Source: Actinomycetes bacterium
GTDB lineage: Bacteria; Actinomycetota; Thermoleophilia; Solirubrobacterales; Solirubrobacteraceae
DNA length: 9,093 bases
Direction of reading: 5' to 3'
Assembly (NCBI GenBank): GCA_023404805.1
Contig: JAEYAL010000128.1
Location: 1-9,093, forward strand
The translations under genes were made by a program, and so were the position numbers. The notes under the pieces were generated by a model. It was not told where the DNA came from and ran no database searches. It saw nothing but the letters and a program-made list of their open reading frames with translations. Below, one piece after another: positions 1 to 6,131 of the stretch. The first letter of the stretch is position 1; each line of letters opens with the position of its first letter.

Positions 1-2
1 CC

Positions 3-738
3 TCTCAGCCGTACGAGCGCCCATGGCAGGCGCCCCCGCCGAACAGGCACGACAACCCGCCCCGCAAGATGGACCCGCCGAAGGTGCCGCCGAAGCAGCA
101 GGGGCCGGAGCCGCCGCAGCCCAAGTACGCCCACGTGCCGCCGCCGCGGGCCCGGGCGGCAGCCCGTGACGACCGCCCGGTCGACGTCGCGGCGCAGGCC
201 AGGCTCCGCGACGGCCTCATCGGCGACCTCGTCGCGATCGGGTTCGCCCGTCATGCCGATGAGATCGCGCTCGACCACGCGATCGTCGACGCGTTCGTGC
301 CCGTGCTCGGCGACGGCGACCGCGTCCGGGTGGCGTCACGCTACGGCGCGCTCGCCGCGGCTGGGACGCCCGCCGCCGTCCGCCACCATGAGGTCTTCCT
401 CCACGCCGTACCCACGTCGGGCGGCGATGAAGAGCGCACCACGGCGGTTTCACAGCTCGTCCGCGCGCAGCTCCTCGCCGTGACCGACGACCGCCTGCTG
501 TGGACGGTCAGCCGGTTCGCCGAGGCCGACGGCCTGCTGCTCCAGGAGCGGGTCGACGTGCACGCCGAACCGCTCGAGTCGATCAACCGCGCGTCGCTGA
601 TGCAGGGCGGCGTCGGGATCGGGTTCACCGCCGGCCTGGCCGTGCGGTTCTCGCTGCCGGACGAGGCCGCGACGAGCCTCGTCGCGGCCCTGGACCAGCC
701 GGGCGGTGGAACGAGCTCCGCCGCCGCGCGCTCGTTAG
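3..738 (+). CDS. 5'-truncated protein, Pro-rich N-terminus and PH-like C-terminal domain
   Basis: The frame is open from the window edge and nearly every codon ends in G or C up to about 735, so it is a real gene whose start lies outside the window. The first ~60 residues are rich in Pro, Gln and Arg and look disordered. A helical stretch with Asp/Ala/Val follows, then about 480-700 reads like a bacterial PH-type fold: a 'TDDRLLWTV' strand, a loop, an acidic 'EPLESINRASL' segment, a Gly-rich turn, and a final 'FSLPDEAATSLVAAL' strand plus helix. No signal peptide or membrane helix is visible. The 3' end is uncertain. In this frame there is no stop until 1806, but from about 738 the frame is only the antisense of clpP. 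The end given is a TAG in the next frame (736-738), reachable by a one-base shift. Another frame stops at 770-772. Family assignment is inference from pattern only. Confidence 0.55.
710..736. terminator. Hairpin at the convergent ends of clpP and the left-edge gene
   Basis: AACGAGC (710-716) and GCTCGTT (730-736) are perfect inverted repeats around a 13-nt GC-rich loop. On the minus strand the hairpin begins inside the clpP TAA stop codon. A 7-bp stem with no U-tract is a weak terminator, but the position between convergent genes fits. Confidence 0.35.
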
Positions 739-1340
739 CTGGAGGAACCGCCGCCGCGCGATTCGCGCGTGAGGACCTGGTCGATGATCCCGTACTCGAT
801 CGACTGCTCGGGGGAGAGGAAGCGGTCGCGCTCCATGTCTTCCTTGAGCTGCTCGAGCGAGCGGCCGGTGTGCTTGGCGTAGATCGAGTCGACGCGGCTG
901 CGGATGTCGATGATCTCCTTGGCGTGGATCTCGATGTCGGTCGCCTGGCCCTCGAAGCCACCCGACGGCTGGTGGATCATGATGCGGCTGTTTTTGAGCG
1001 CCATGCGCTTGCCGGGAGCGCCGCCAGCAAGCAGCAGCGAGCCCATGCTCATCGCGATGCCGCAGCAGATGGTGCGCACATCGGGCTTGATGAACTGCAT
1101 CGTGTCGTAGATCGCGAGGCCGGCGTAGATCGAGCCGCCCGGCGAGTTGATGTAGATCGAGATGTCCTTGTCGGGGTCATCCGATTCGAGGTGCAGCAGC
1201 TGCGCGACGACCAGGTTCGCGATCTGGTCGTTGACCTGGGTCCCGAGGAAGATGATGCGGTCGTTCAGGAGCCGCGAGTAGATGTCGTACTCGCGCTCGC
1301 CGCGCGACGTCCGCTCGATGACGGTCGGGATCATTGGCAT
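735..1340 (-). CDS. clpP: ATP-dependent Clp protease proteolytic subunit ClpP
   Basis: ClpP is the cytoplasmic serine peptidase that forms a 14-mer barrel and degrades proteins fed to it by ClpX, ClpC or ClpA ATPases. The 201-aa product is family length. The catalytic triad is in place: Ser98 in 'GIAMSMGS', His123 in 'RIMIHQPSGG' and Asp172 in 'ERDRFLS'. The oligomer/substrate signature 'YINSPGGSIYAGLAIYDTM' and the C-terminal 'EYGIIDQV' are also present. The start chosen is the ATG of MPMIPTVIERT, the usual ClpP N-terminus. A longer in-frame extension to 1373 adds an atypical Arg-rich segment. AAGGAG lies 13 nt upstream, but a TAGGCT box exactly 7 nt before the ATG suggests a leaderless mRNA. 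The C-terminus ends in a Gly/Ser tail. It is a single gene here: clpX is not adjacent, and a GntR operon diverges upstream. Whether it is clpP1 or clpP2 cannot be told. Confidence 0.97.
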   Translation of the reverse strand: MPMIPTVIERTSRGEREYDIYSRLLNDRIIFLGTQVNDQIANLVVAQLLHLESDDPDKDISIYINSPGGSIYAGLAIYDTMQFIKPDVRTICCGIAMSMGSLLLAGGAPGKRMALKNSRIMIHQPSGGFEGQATDIEIHAKEIIDIRSRVDSIYAKHTGRSLEQLKEDMERDRFLSPEQSIEYGIIDQVLTRESRGGGSSS

Positions 1341-1347
1341 GGCGCGC

Positions 1348-1353
1348 AGCCTA
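1348..1353 (-). promoter_or_regulatory. Candidate -10 box (TAGGCT) of clpP, leaderless
   Basis: On the minus strand TAGGCT is followed by 7 nt and then the clpP ATG. This matches the actinobacterial TANNNT -10 pattern and would place transcription initiation at or within a base or two of the start codon. No convincing -35 hexamer is visible. Confidence 0.5.
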
Positions 1354-1445
1354 CTCCTTGCGTCGCCCGGCATTCCCAGCGGCAGCGCGCCTTGCGCGCG
1401 GCGCTCGCCCGCGGCGGTCGGACCGCTTGCCGCTCCATGGTGATA

Positions 1446-1464
1446 GTGCTAGTTTCATTAGCAC
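1446..1464. promoter_or_regulatory. Inverted-repeat operator before the GntR gene
   Basis: GTGCTA (1446-1451) and TAGCAC (1459-1464) form a perfect 6-bp inverted repeat with a 7-bp spacer that ends one base before the regulator's ATG. GntR/YtrA regulators bind such palindromes and commonly autoregulate. TAGTTT (1450-1455) inside the repeat could be the -10 box. No Shine-Dalgarno fits between the repeat and the ATG, so the mRNA is likely leaderless and bound repressor would block the promoter directly. Confidence 0.55.
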
Positions 1465-1465
1465 C

Positions 1466-1813
1466 ATGCTGTGGACGGTTGACCACCAGGCGAAGGCGAC
1501 GCTGCAAGACCAGATCGCGGGCTGCGTGCGGCGCGGCATCGCCGAAGGCGCGCTCGCCGTGGGCGACCAGCTGCCGCCGGCGGTCGAGCTCGGCGAGGCG
1601 CTTTCGGTCGACCGCAACACCGTGCTCGCGGCGTACCGCCAGCTGCGCGACGCGGGCGTTCTGGAATTCCGCCGCGGCCGGGGCGCGCGCGTGGCCGCCG
1701 CACCACAGCCCGCTGCCGAGGTCGAGGCTGCGGCGCGCGGCCTCGTCGATCTTGCTCAGGCCCACGGCTACGGCCGGGGCGACCTCGTCAAGCTCATCGA
1801 AGGACTGACATGA
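1466..1813 (+). CDS. GntR-family transcriptional regulator, YtrA subfamily
   Basis: This 115-aa protein has an N-terminal GntR winged helix (about residues 10-78) with recognisable elements: 'LQDQIAGCVRRGIAEGAL', 'GDQLPPAVELGEALSVDRNT' (helix-turn-helix) and the wing 'LEFRRGRGARV'. Only a short C-terminal helical tail follows (about 84-114), as in the YtrA subfamily, which lacks a large ligand domain. Such regulators usually repress their own operon with a membrane or ABC transport partner. Here the next gene overlaps by ATGA and encodes a small membrane protein, which fits. The start is the ATG right after a palindrome. The longer upstream reading (from 1334) would run through the operator and is Arg-rich, so it was rejected. 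The effector is unknown; in this subfamily the operons often respond to cell-envelope stress. Confidence 0.88.
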   Translation: MLWTVDHQAKATLQDQIAGCVRRGIAEGALAVGDQLPPAVELGEALSVDRNTVLAAYRQLRDAGVLEFRRGRGARVAAAPQPAAEVEAAARGLVDLAQAHGYGRGDLVKLIEGLT

Positions 1814-2295
1814 ACGCAAGCGCTTCCGCCACCGCCTACAGCGGGCGGACCACCAACTGGCCGATGCTCTGGCTGACGATCGCCTTCGGCGCGCCGCTGC
1901 TGGTGATGGGGGCGATGTCGGAGGGGCCGGCTTCCGGCCTGGTGCTGCCGCTCACGTTCGTGGTCGCGATGCTCGTGTTCAACGGCGTGACCGCGACGAG
2001 CCTGCGCGCCAGCACCGGCCCGAGTGGCGTGATCGTCCGGTTCGGCGTGCTGGGATGGCCGCGCTTTGCCTATCCGCTGGATCGCATCGAGCGGGCCGAG
2101 GTCACGACGATCTCGTCGCTGAGCATGCTCGCCTGGGGCATCTCGTGGTGGCCGGGGTCCGGGCTGCGCCTCGCGATGGGGCCTGGGCCCGCGCTGCGCA
2201 TCACCCTCACGGGCGGCCGCCAGGTCACGGTGAGCGTGCCGGATCCGGCGCTGGCCGCGGCGACGCTCGAGGCCGCGCGGACTGCAGGAGGCTGA
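1810..2295 (+). CDS. Small membrane protein with PH-like C-terminal domain
   Basis: The 161-aa product has two predicted membrane helices (about residues 18-36, 'PMLWLTIAFGAPLLVMGAM', and 43-62, 'GLVLPLTFVVAMLVFNG'). A soluble C-terminal part follows with alternating strands ('VIVRFGVLGWPRFAYPLD', 'ALRITLTGGRQVTVSV') and a final helix 'PALAAATLEAA'. This layout resembles bacterial PH-domain membrane proteins: two helices, then a PH-like fold ending in an amphipathic helix. The start ATG overlaps the regulator's TGA (ATGA), implying translational coupling and co-regulation by the GntR protein. No enzymatic motif is seen. The biochemical role is unknown; by context it is the probable target of the regulator. 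The family name is a judgement by pattern, not a search. Confidence 0.75.
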   Translation: MNASASATAYSGRTTNWPMLWLTIAFGAPLLVMGAMSEGPASGLVLPLTFVVAMLVFNGVTATSLRASTGPSGVIVRFGVLGWPRFAYPLDRIERAEVTTISSLSMLAWGISWWPGSGLRLAMGPGPALRITLTGGRQVTVSVPDPALAAATLEAARTAGG

Positions 2296-2347
2296 CGCGG
2301 TACGTGCCTTCGCGCACGGTCGCGATGCCGACCCCCGCGCCGCTCCG

Positions 2348-2353
2348 TAGGCT
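2348..2353 (+). promoter_or_regulatory. Candidate -10 box (TAGGCT) upstream of pgsA
   Basis: TAGGCT lies in the 91-bp gap between the membrane protein gene and pgsA. It sits 7 nt before a GTG (2361) that opens a nine-codon ORF ending on the pgsA start codon. The same hexamer and spacing occur before clpP. No clear -35 element is seen. Confidence 0.45.
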
Positions 2354-2360
2354 GGTGCCC

Positions 2361-2390
2361 GTGCCGTCTTCCGTCGCCACCAGCCGGTGA
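2361..2390 (+). CDS. Putative nine-codon leader ORF overlapping the pgsA start
   Basis: GTG CCG TCT TCC GTC GCC ACC AGC CGG TGA would encode a nine-residue peptide. It begins where a transcript from the TAGGCT box should start, and its TGA overlaps the pgsA GTG as GTGA. Leaderless translation of this mini-ORF would deliver ribosomes to pgsA, which has no visible Shine-Dalgarno of its own. Expression is inferred from layout alone. The ORF is short enough that chance is a real possibility. Confidence 0.35.
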   Translation: MPSSVATSR

Positions 2391-2956
2391 ACGCCAAGGT
2401 TCCTAACGCCCTCACCGTCGGGCGCATCGCGATCACCCCGGTGATGGTCGTCGCGCTCGCGCAAGGCACCCGCTCGGGCGACGCGATCGGCGCCGTGATC
2501 TTCGCCGTCGCGTCGATCACCGACTTCGTGGACGGCTACCTCGCGCGGCGCGCCAACGTGATCTCCGCGTTCGGCAAGCTGATGGACCCGATCGCCGACA
2601 AGCTGCTCGTCGTCGGGGCGCTCGCGCCGCTGGTCTACTACGACCGCTTCCCCTGGTGGGGCGCGCTGATCATCATCCTCCGCGAGGCGATGGTCACGGT
2701 CTCGCGCATGCGGATCAAGAAGCAGGGCGGCGAGGTCATCGCGGCTGCCCAGCTCGGAAAGCTCAAGACCGTCATCCAGCTCTGGGCGATCCTGCTGGCG
2801 ATCATCTTCGACCCGACGCCGCTCATCGTCGACCTCGTGATCTACGCGGCGATCCTGCTGACGGTCGTCTCCGGCGTGGACTTCTACTGGCGCACTTACC
2901 GCGGCACCGCGCCCGTGATCGACGACGAACCGGGGCTCACGGGCACCCGCACCTGA
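2387..2956 (+). CDS. pgsA: CDP-diacylglycerol--glycerol-3-phosphate 3-phosphatidyltransferase
   Basis: This integral membrane enzyme makes phosphatidylglycerophosphate from CDP-diacylglycerol and glycerol-3-phosphate, the committed step to phosphatidylglycerol and cardiolipin. The 189-aa product carries the complete CDP-alcohol phosphotransferase signature D-G-x2-A-R-x8-G-x3-D-x3-D: Asp49-Gly50, Ala53-Arg54, Gly63, Asp67 and Asp71. The N-terminal 'NALTVGRIAITPVMVV' is typical of PgsA. About five or six hydrophobic segments follow (around 12-27, 33-48, 73-85, 91-105, 125-142 and 146-163). The GTG start gives the standard PgsA N-terminus. Within the family, PgsA is preferred over phosphatidylinositol phosphate synthase because of its length and the 'LTxxR' N-terminus, though other CDP-alcohol transferases cannot be fully excluded. 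It is probably monocistronic and followed by a hairpin. Confidence 0.93.
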   Translation: MNAKVPNALTVGRIAITPVMVVALAQGTRSGDAIGAVIFAVASITDFVDGYLARRANVISAFGKLMDPIADKLLVVGALAPLVYYDRFPWWGALIIILREAMVTVSRMRIKKQGGEVIAAAQLGKLKTVIQLWAILLAIIFDPTPLIVDLVIYAAILLTVVSGVDFYWRTYRGTAPVIDDEPGLTGTRT

Positions 2957-2966
2957 GGCGGTAGCG

Positions 2967-3005
2967 CTCCGGGTTGGCCGTCAAACGCTGACGGTGTATC
3001 CGGAG
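2967..3005 (+). terminator. Hairpin after pgsA (repeat copy A)
   Basis: Arms 2967-2983 and 2989-3005 (17 nt each, loop AACGC) pair at 15 of 17 positions in a plus-strand transcript, counting two G-U pairs. On the minus strand those two become mismatches, so the hairpin is more stable in pgsA mRNA. It starts 11 nt after the pgsA stop. No U-tract is present, as is common for hairpins in GC-rich actinobacteria. Confidence 0.55.
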
Positions 3006-3037
3006 TCGTGTCGCGGAGCGCGGCGTTTCGGCGGCAG

Positions 3038-3080
3038 CGCTCCGGATTGACCACCAACGCTTGGTGGCCAACCCGGAGCG
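3038..3080 (-). terminator. Hairpin after the methyltransferase gene (repeat copy B)
   Basis: Arms 3038-3057 and 3061-3080 (20 nt each, loop CGC) pair at 18 of 20 positions. The two exceptions are A/C on the plus strand, which become G-U pairs in minus-strand RNA, so all 20 pair there. It lies downstream of the minus-strand methyltransferase. Its left arm closely resembles copy A (shared GCGCTCCGG-TTG-CC), so the two are related repeats. Confidence 0.55.
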
Positions 3081-3140
3081 GTGTCCCTGCCGCGACTGGC
3101 TGGCTCGAGAGCGGCCCGGCGCAGTCGGTGCGGCGGCGCT

Positions 3141-3980
3141 TTAGTCGAGCGGGCCGATGGTGGCCACGAGGAACTCGCTGTCGATGTGCAGCGAGCCGTC
3201 GGTCGCCTGGTTGAGCCGCGTGTAGAGGGCGGCGAGGTCGGCCTGCAGGTCGGCCCAGCGGCCGTCGGCGATCATCTTCTCCTTGGCGCGCTTCGTCGGG
3301 CCGTAGTTGACCTCGAAGAACTCCATGTAGGACTCCAGCGACGGGAACTTGAAGGGGTTCACGCCGCGGGTGACCGTGATGCGGTCGCCGGCGAAGAGCT
3401 CGCGCAGGAACGCCTCGTCGCCCCACTTCGGCGGGCCGGTGACCCACGCCGGAGCAGTGGGCATGTACTTCGACATGACCGAGAACAGCTGGCCGATGAG
3501 GCCTTCCTTGGTCCAGTTGACGAGCACGATGCGGCCGCCGGGGCGCAGCACGCGCTTGAGCTCCGATGCGACGACATCGGCGCGCGGCGCGAACTGCACG
3601 CCGACCGCCGAGGTGACGACGTCGAACGAGCCGTCGGCGTAGGGCAGCGCCTCGACGTCGCCGAGGTCCCACTGGACATCGAGGCCGAAGTCGGCGCTGC
3701 GGTCGCGGGCGACCTCCAGCAGGCGGTCGACGAGGTCGAGGCCGGTGACGTTGGCGCCGCCCTGCGCCGCGACGAGGGCGACGTTGCCGGTGCCGGTCGC
3801 GACGTCGAGCAGGTCGCAGCCGTCGAGGTCGATCTCGTCGAGCGCGGCGGCCGGAAGCGCCGTGGCGATGTGCTCGGCCACGGCGGCGTAGTCGCCGTCT
3901 TCCCAGGTGTCGTGGTGGGTCGACTTCAGCGTGGTGAGCGCGGTGGGGTCGATCGATTGCGTGGTTTGAAAGGTGGTCAT
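3141..3980 (-). CDS. Class I SAM-dependent methyltransferase (UbiE-like)
   Basis: The 279-aa soluble protein has a Rossmann-type methyltransferase core. Motif I is 'DLLDVATGTGNVAL' (about residues 56-69), followed by the acidic 'VTGLDLVDRLL' (78-88) that would bind the SAM ribose. Then come 'GDVEALPYADGSFDVVTSA' (107-125) and 'LKRVLRPGGRIVLVNW' (141-156). The C-terminal third contains aromatic-rich segments that probably form the substrate pocket. This is the Methyltransf_11/UbiE-type arrangement; the substrate cannot be told. The start ATG gives MTTFQTTQSID and has GAGG 8 nt upstream. A 47-residue extension to 4121 is Arg/Pro-rich and runs into the divergent regulator, so it was rejected. 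The gene is divergent from an HxlR-type regulator, which is therefore a plausible repressor of it. Confidence 0.9.
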   Translation of the reverse strand: MTTFQTTQSIDPTALTTLKSTHHDTWEDGDYAAVAEHIATALPAAALDEIDLDGCDLLDVATGTGNVALVAAQGGANVTGLDLVDRLLEVARDRSADFGLDVQWDLGDVEALPYADGSFDVVTSAVGVQFAPRADVVASELKRVLRPGGRIVLVNWTKEGLIGQLFSVMSKYMPTAPAWVTGPPKWGDEAFLRELFAGDRITVTRGVNPFKFPSLESYMEFFEVNYGPTKRAKEKMIADGRWADLQADLAALYTRLNQATDGSLHIDSEFLVATIGPLD

Positions 3981-4119
3981 GAGAGGTCCTCGGAACGGGG
4001 TGGTCGGAATGACCTGGCCAGTCTCCGATCGCGGCGGCCTGCGTTCCAGTCCAAGACCTGGACCTCGCGGTACGGAAAATGGACTTGTCTCGGCGCCTCG
4101 TGCGCGCGACCATGGCGTC
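3981..4119. promoter_or_regulatory. Divergent promoter region between methyltransferase and HxlR regulator
   Basis: This 139-bp region must hold both promoters. TCCAG (4045-4049) and CTGGA (4058-4062) form a small palindrome with an 8-bp spacer. GAGGTCC (3983-3989) is repeated inverted as GGACCTC (4060-4066). Either could be an operator for the regulator. No standard -35/-10 pair stands out. Confidence 0.35.
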
Positions 4120-4848
4120 ATGGACGGCTACGGCGACTATTGCCCCGTTTCCCGCGGGGCCGACATCTTCGCGACGCGGTGGACGCCGCTCATCATCCGC
4201 AACCTTTTGCTGGGCTGCGAGACCTTCACCGAGCTGCGCGCTGGCGCGCCCGGCATCTCGCGCACGCTGCTCACCCAGCGGCTGCGCATGCTCGAGCACC
4301 ATGGCGTGATCGACCGCATCGCGGGCGCCGGCAACCGCGTCACCTACCGCCTCGCGCCCGCGGGCCAGGCGCTTGCGCCCGTCGTCATGGCGCTCGGCGC
4401 CTGGGGCGAGGAGTGGATCGAACTGGCGCCGGAGCACTTCCGGGCCGACACCGTCATCTGGGGCGTCTGCCAAGACATCCGCCCCGGTGAGGTGCCCGAC
4501 GAGGGCCGCTTCGTGATCCGCTTCGACGTCCCGGACGACGATCGGCGCCAGAGCTACTGGCTGCTGCTCGACAACGGCCGCGCCGAGGTGTGCCGCAAGC
4601 CGCCGGGCGACGCGGACGACTTCGTGATCCGCGCCGACGCCGAGACGCTGGTGCGCTGGCACATGGGCGAGCTCAGCCTGGGCCAGGCGGTGGCCGCCGG
4701 CAGCATGACGGTCTCAGGGCCGCGCTGGATGGAGCGCCTGATCGCGAGCTGGGGCGGCCGCGCGAGCTTTGAGCACAACGAGATCCTCGCGGCCGCCGTG
4801 CCGCGCGGCGGGGTGCCGCTGCCGACGTTGGAGCCGGTCATCGCCTGA
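4120..4848 (+). CDS. HxlR-type winged-helix regulator with SCP2-like C-terminal domain
   Basis: Residues 1-100 of this 242-aa protein match the HxlR family: a conserved Cys8 in 'DYCPVSRGADIF', 'RWTPLIIRNLLLGCETFTEL', 'GISRTLLTQRLRMLEHHGVI' (recognition helix region) and a wing 'NRVTYRLAPAGQAL'. Residues ~125-215 form a second domain with 'FVIRADAETLVRWHMGELSL' followed by 'AVAAGSMTVSGPRWMERLI', the pattern of SCP2 sterol-carrier-like domains, which may bind a hydrophobic ligand. HxlR proteins are usually only ~110-150 aa, so this is the longer two-domain type. The ATG chosen gives a normal HxlR N-terminus and lacks an obvious Shine-Dalgarno. It is transcribed away from the methyltransferase, so it likely controls that gene, itself, or both. 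The ligand is unknown. Confidence 0.87.
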   Translation: MDGYGDYCPVSRGADIFATRWTPLIIRNLLLGCETFTELRAGAPGISRTLLTQRLRMLEHHGVIDRIAGAGNRVTYRLAPAGQALAPVVMALGAWGEEWIELAPEHFRADTVIWGVCQDIRPGEVPDEGRFVIRFDVPDDDRRQSYWLLLDNGRAEVCRKPPGDADDFVIRADAETLVRWHMGELSLGQAVAAGSMTVSGPRWMERLIASWGGRASFEHNEILAAAVPRGGVPLPTLEPVIA

Positions 4849-4862
4849 GCGGCGTTCTCGTC

Positions 4863-4891
4863 GGGTTTCGCACGGCAGAGCGCGGAAACCC
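4863..4891. terminator. Convergent hairpin between the HxlR gene and folE2
   Basis: GGGTTTC (4863-4869) and GAAACCC (4885-4891) are perfect inverted repeats with a 15-nt loop whose ends (GC/GC) can extend the stem past a one-base bulge. The hairpin sits in the 84-bp gap between two converging genes and could serve both. There is no long T-tract. Confidence 0.5.
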
Positions 4892-4932
4892 TGGAGGGAG
4901 CCCCGCGCCCGCACCGCGTCCGCGCGAGCGCC

Positions 4933-5931
4933 TTACGCCCCGGCGAGCCAGCTCTCGCGGCCGAGGTGCTGCGGCACGACGTCGTCGCCGCGGAGCTCCG
5001 CACGCAGCTCCCCGAGCAGGCCGGTGCGCGTGGCGATCACGTTGTGCTGGTGGATCGTCTCCAGGTTCTCCTGGCGGGCGCCGATCCAGACGTCGTCGTC
5101 GAGCTGGGGCAGCCGCGCGCCGCCGCCGGCGATGGTCTCGCGGACGCAGTCCTCGACGAACCGCGGGTTGCGGTGGGCCTTCTCGACGACCGCGCCTTCG
5201 TCGGAGCGCTTCATCATCTCGTAGATCTCCGCGCTCATCGACGCCTCGACGATCTCGACGAGCAGGCCGGCGTCGAGGGTGACGTCGCTGCCCTCGGGCA
5301 GGCCGATCTCAAGCGTGCCGAGGCCGCGCTGGTTGTGGGTCGCCACGGGGACGGCGGTGAAGATGCGCTCGATCTCGCCGTCGCTGAAGCCGTCGGCGGA
5401 GAGCAGTTCGTGGGCGCTTGCCTGCACGAGGCCCTGCGCGCACGGGCACGCCGTCATGCCCTGCGCCTGCACGCCGATGATCTGGCGCGTGCCGTGCTCG
5501 GACACCGTCGCGGTGGCCAGGAGCGTGTACATCTCCTGGGTCTGAATCCCGCTCACCGGCGCGGGCTTGTTCTCCGGATAGCGGGCCACCATCGACACCT
5601 CGGCGCGGCGCGCGCCCTGGCGCTCGCGCACGACCGCGGCGATGCGGGCGGCCAGATCCTCGGCCCGTAGTGCCGCCGGCGCGTCACCCAAGACGATTTC
5701 GCCGATCGCGTCGTTGACCGTCTCCTCGAAGCGCGACATGTGCGCGCCCTTCTGCGCGCCGCCGAGATCGACGACGCACTCGAAGGTGGCCGTGTACATC
5801 TGCTCGCCTTCCGGCGTTTGCAGGCGAATCACCTTCTCGGACTCGTTCACGCCGACCCGCGTCAGGCTCACGGGGACCCGCGGTTTCGACGCCTGGACGT
5901 CGGTTTGGAGGGCTGAAATGGAAGTGGTCAC
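4933..5931 (-). CDS. folE2: GTP cyclohydrolase IB (FolE2/MptA type)
   Basis: This enzyme opens GTP to a dihydroneopterin phosphate, the first step of folate-type pterin synthesis, and is unrelated in sequence to FolE (type IA). The 332-aa product shows the FolE2/MptA hallmarks: 'DLGGAQKGAHMSRFEE' (about 55-70), the catalytic Cys162 in 'GMTACPCAQGL', 'VATHNQRGLGTLEIGL' with His199 (197-212), and 'HRNPRFVEDCVRE' (253-265). The MTACPCAQ and VEDCVR segments look closer to archaeal MptA, which makes a cyclic phosphate, than to typical bacterial FolE2; the exact product is open. The GTG start (VTTSISALQTD) is favoured because upstream codons show no family resemblance. A TTG 26 codons further upstream is in frame but overlaps the likely promoter. 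No other folate gene is adjacent. In some bacteria folE2 is induced by zinc limitation, but no Zur-like site is recognised here. Confidence 0.94.
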   Translation of the reverse strand: MTTSISALQTDVQASKPRVPVSLTRVGVNESEKVIRLQTPEGEQMYTATFECVVDLGGAQKGAHMSRFEETVNDAIGEIVLGDAPAALRAEDLAARIAAVVRERQGARRAEVSMVARYPENKPAPVSGIQTQEMYTLLATATVSEHGTRQIIGVQAQGMTACPCAQGLVQASAHELLSADGFSDGEIERIFTAVPVATHNQRGLGTLEIGLPEGSDVTLDAGLLVEIVEASMSAEIYEMMKRSDEGAVVEKAHRNPRFVEDCVRETIAGGGARLPQLDDDVWIGARQENLETIHQHNVIATRTGLLGELRAELRGDDVVPQHLGRESWLAGA

Positions 5932-5974
5932 GAGCGATTTTTTCCCGTTCGGGTGACGGCCAACGGTCCGTCGG

Positions 5975-6004
5975 GTTATGTGAGATCCATCCGGTTTGCT
6001 ACAA
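5975..6004 (-). promoter_or_regulatory. Candidate folE2 promoter
   Basis: On the minus strand TTGTAG (6004-5999) and CATAAC (5980-5975) are separated by 18 bp and each resembles the sigma-70 -35 and -10 consensus. Transcription would start near 5968, giving a leader of about 37 nt before the GTG start. The match is moderate. Confidence 0.4.
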
Positions 6005-6007
6005 ACC
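5993..6007. promoter_or_regulatory. Palindrome over the folE2 -35 region
   Basis: GGTTTG-CTA-CAAACC is a perfect 6-bp inverted repeat with a 3-bp centre. It overlaps the candidate folE2 -35 box and lies in the region shared with the divergent sigma-factor gene, as expected of an operator. No known regulator motif is recognised. Confidence 0.35.
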
Positions 6008-6131
6008 AATGAGTCGACGGATCAAGCCGTCCCCACAGCCTAGGCGCTCACCCACGATGCGGGCGTGCGCACTGGCACTGCGGGGGGTGGCCCAGGCCAG
6101 AGACAAGGACAACGTGAGAGGCACCACGACA

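Noticed and set aside
718..760. 13-bp direct repeat CCGCCGCCGCGCG at 718-730 and 748-760
   Set aside because: It is low-complexity GC sequence; one copy lies in the Gly-rich codons at the clpP 3' end, so chance is the simplest explanation.
69..1808. A 579-aa plus-strand reading across clpP
   Set aside because: Beyond ~738 it is the antisense of an unmistakable ClpP. Only the first part is kept as a gene.
3081..4490. A 469-aa plus-strand reading
   Set aside because: It is antisense to the methyltransferase and out of frame with the regulator; no domain-like sequence.
2896..4662. A 588-aa minus-strand reading
   Set aside because: It is out of frame with the methyltransferase and antisense to the HxlR gene, with Arg/Pro/Ala-rich low-complexity sequence typical of shadows in GC-rich DNA.
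4966..5670. A 234-aa plus-strand reading opposite folE2
   Set aside because: It is antisense to a confident folE2 gene and shows no recognisable domain.
5932..6009. Extending folE2 to an upstream TTG
   Set aside because: The added 26 residues are not family-like and would overlap the best promoter candidate.
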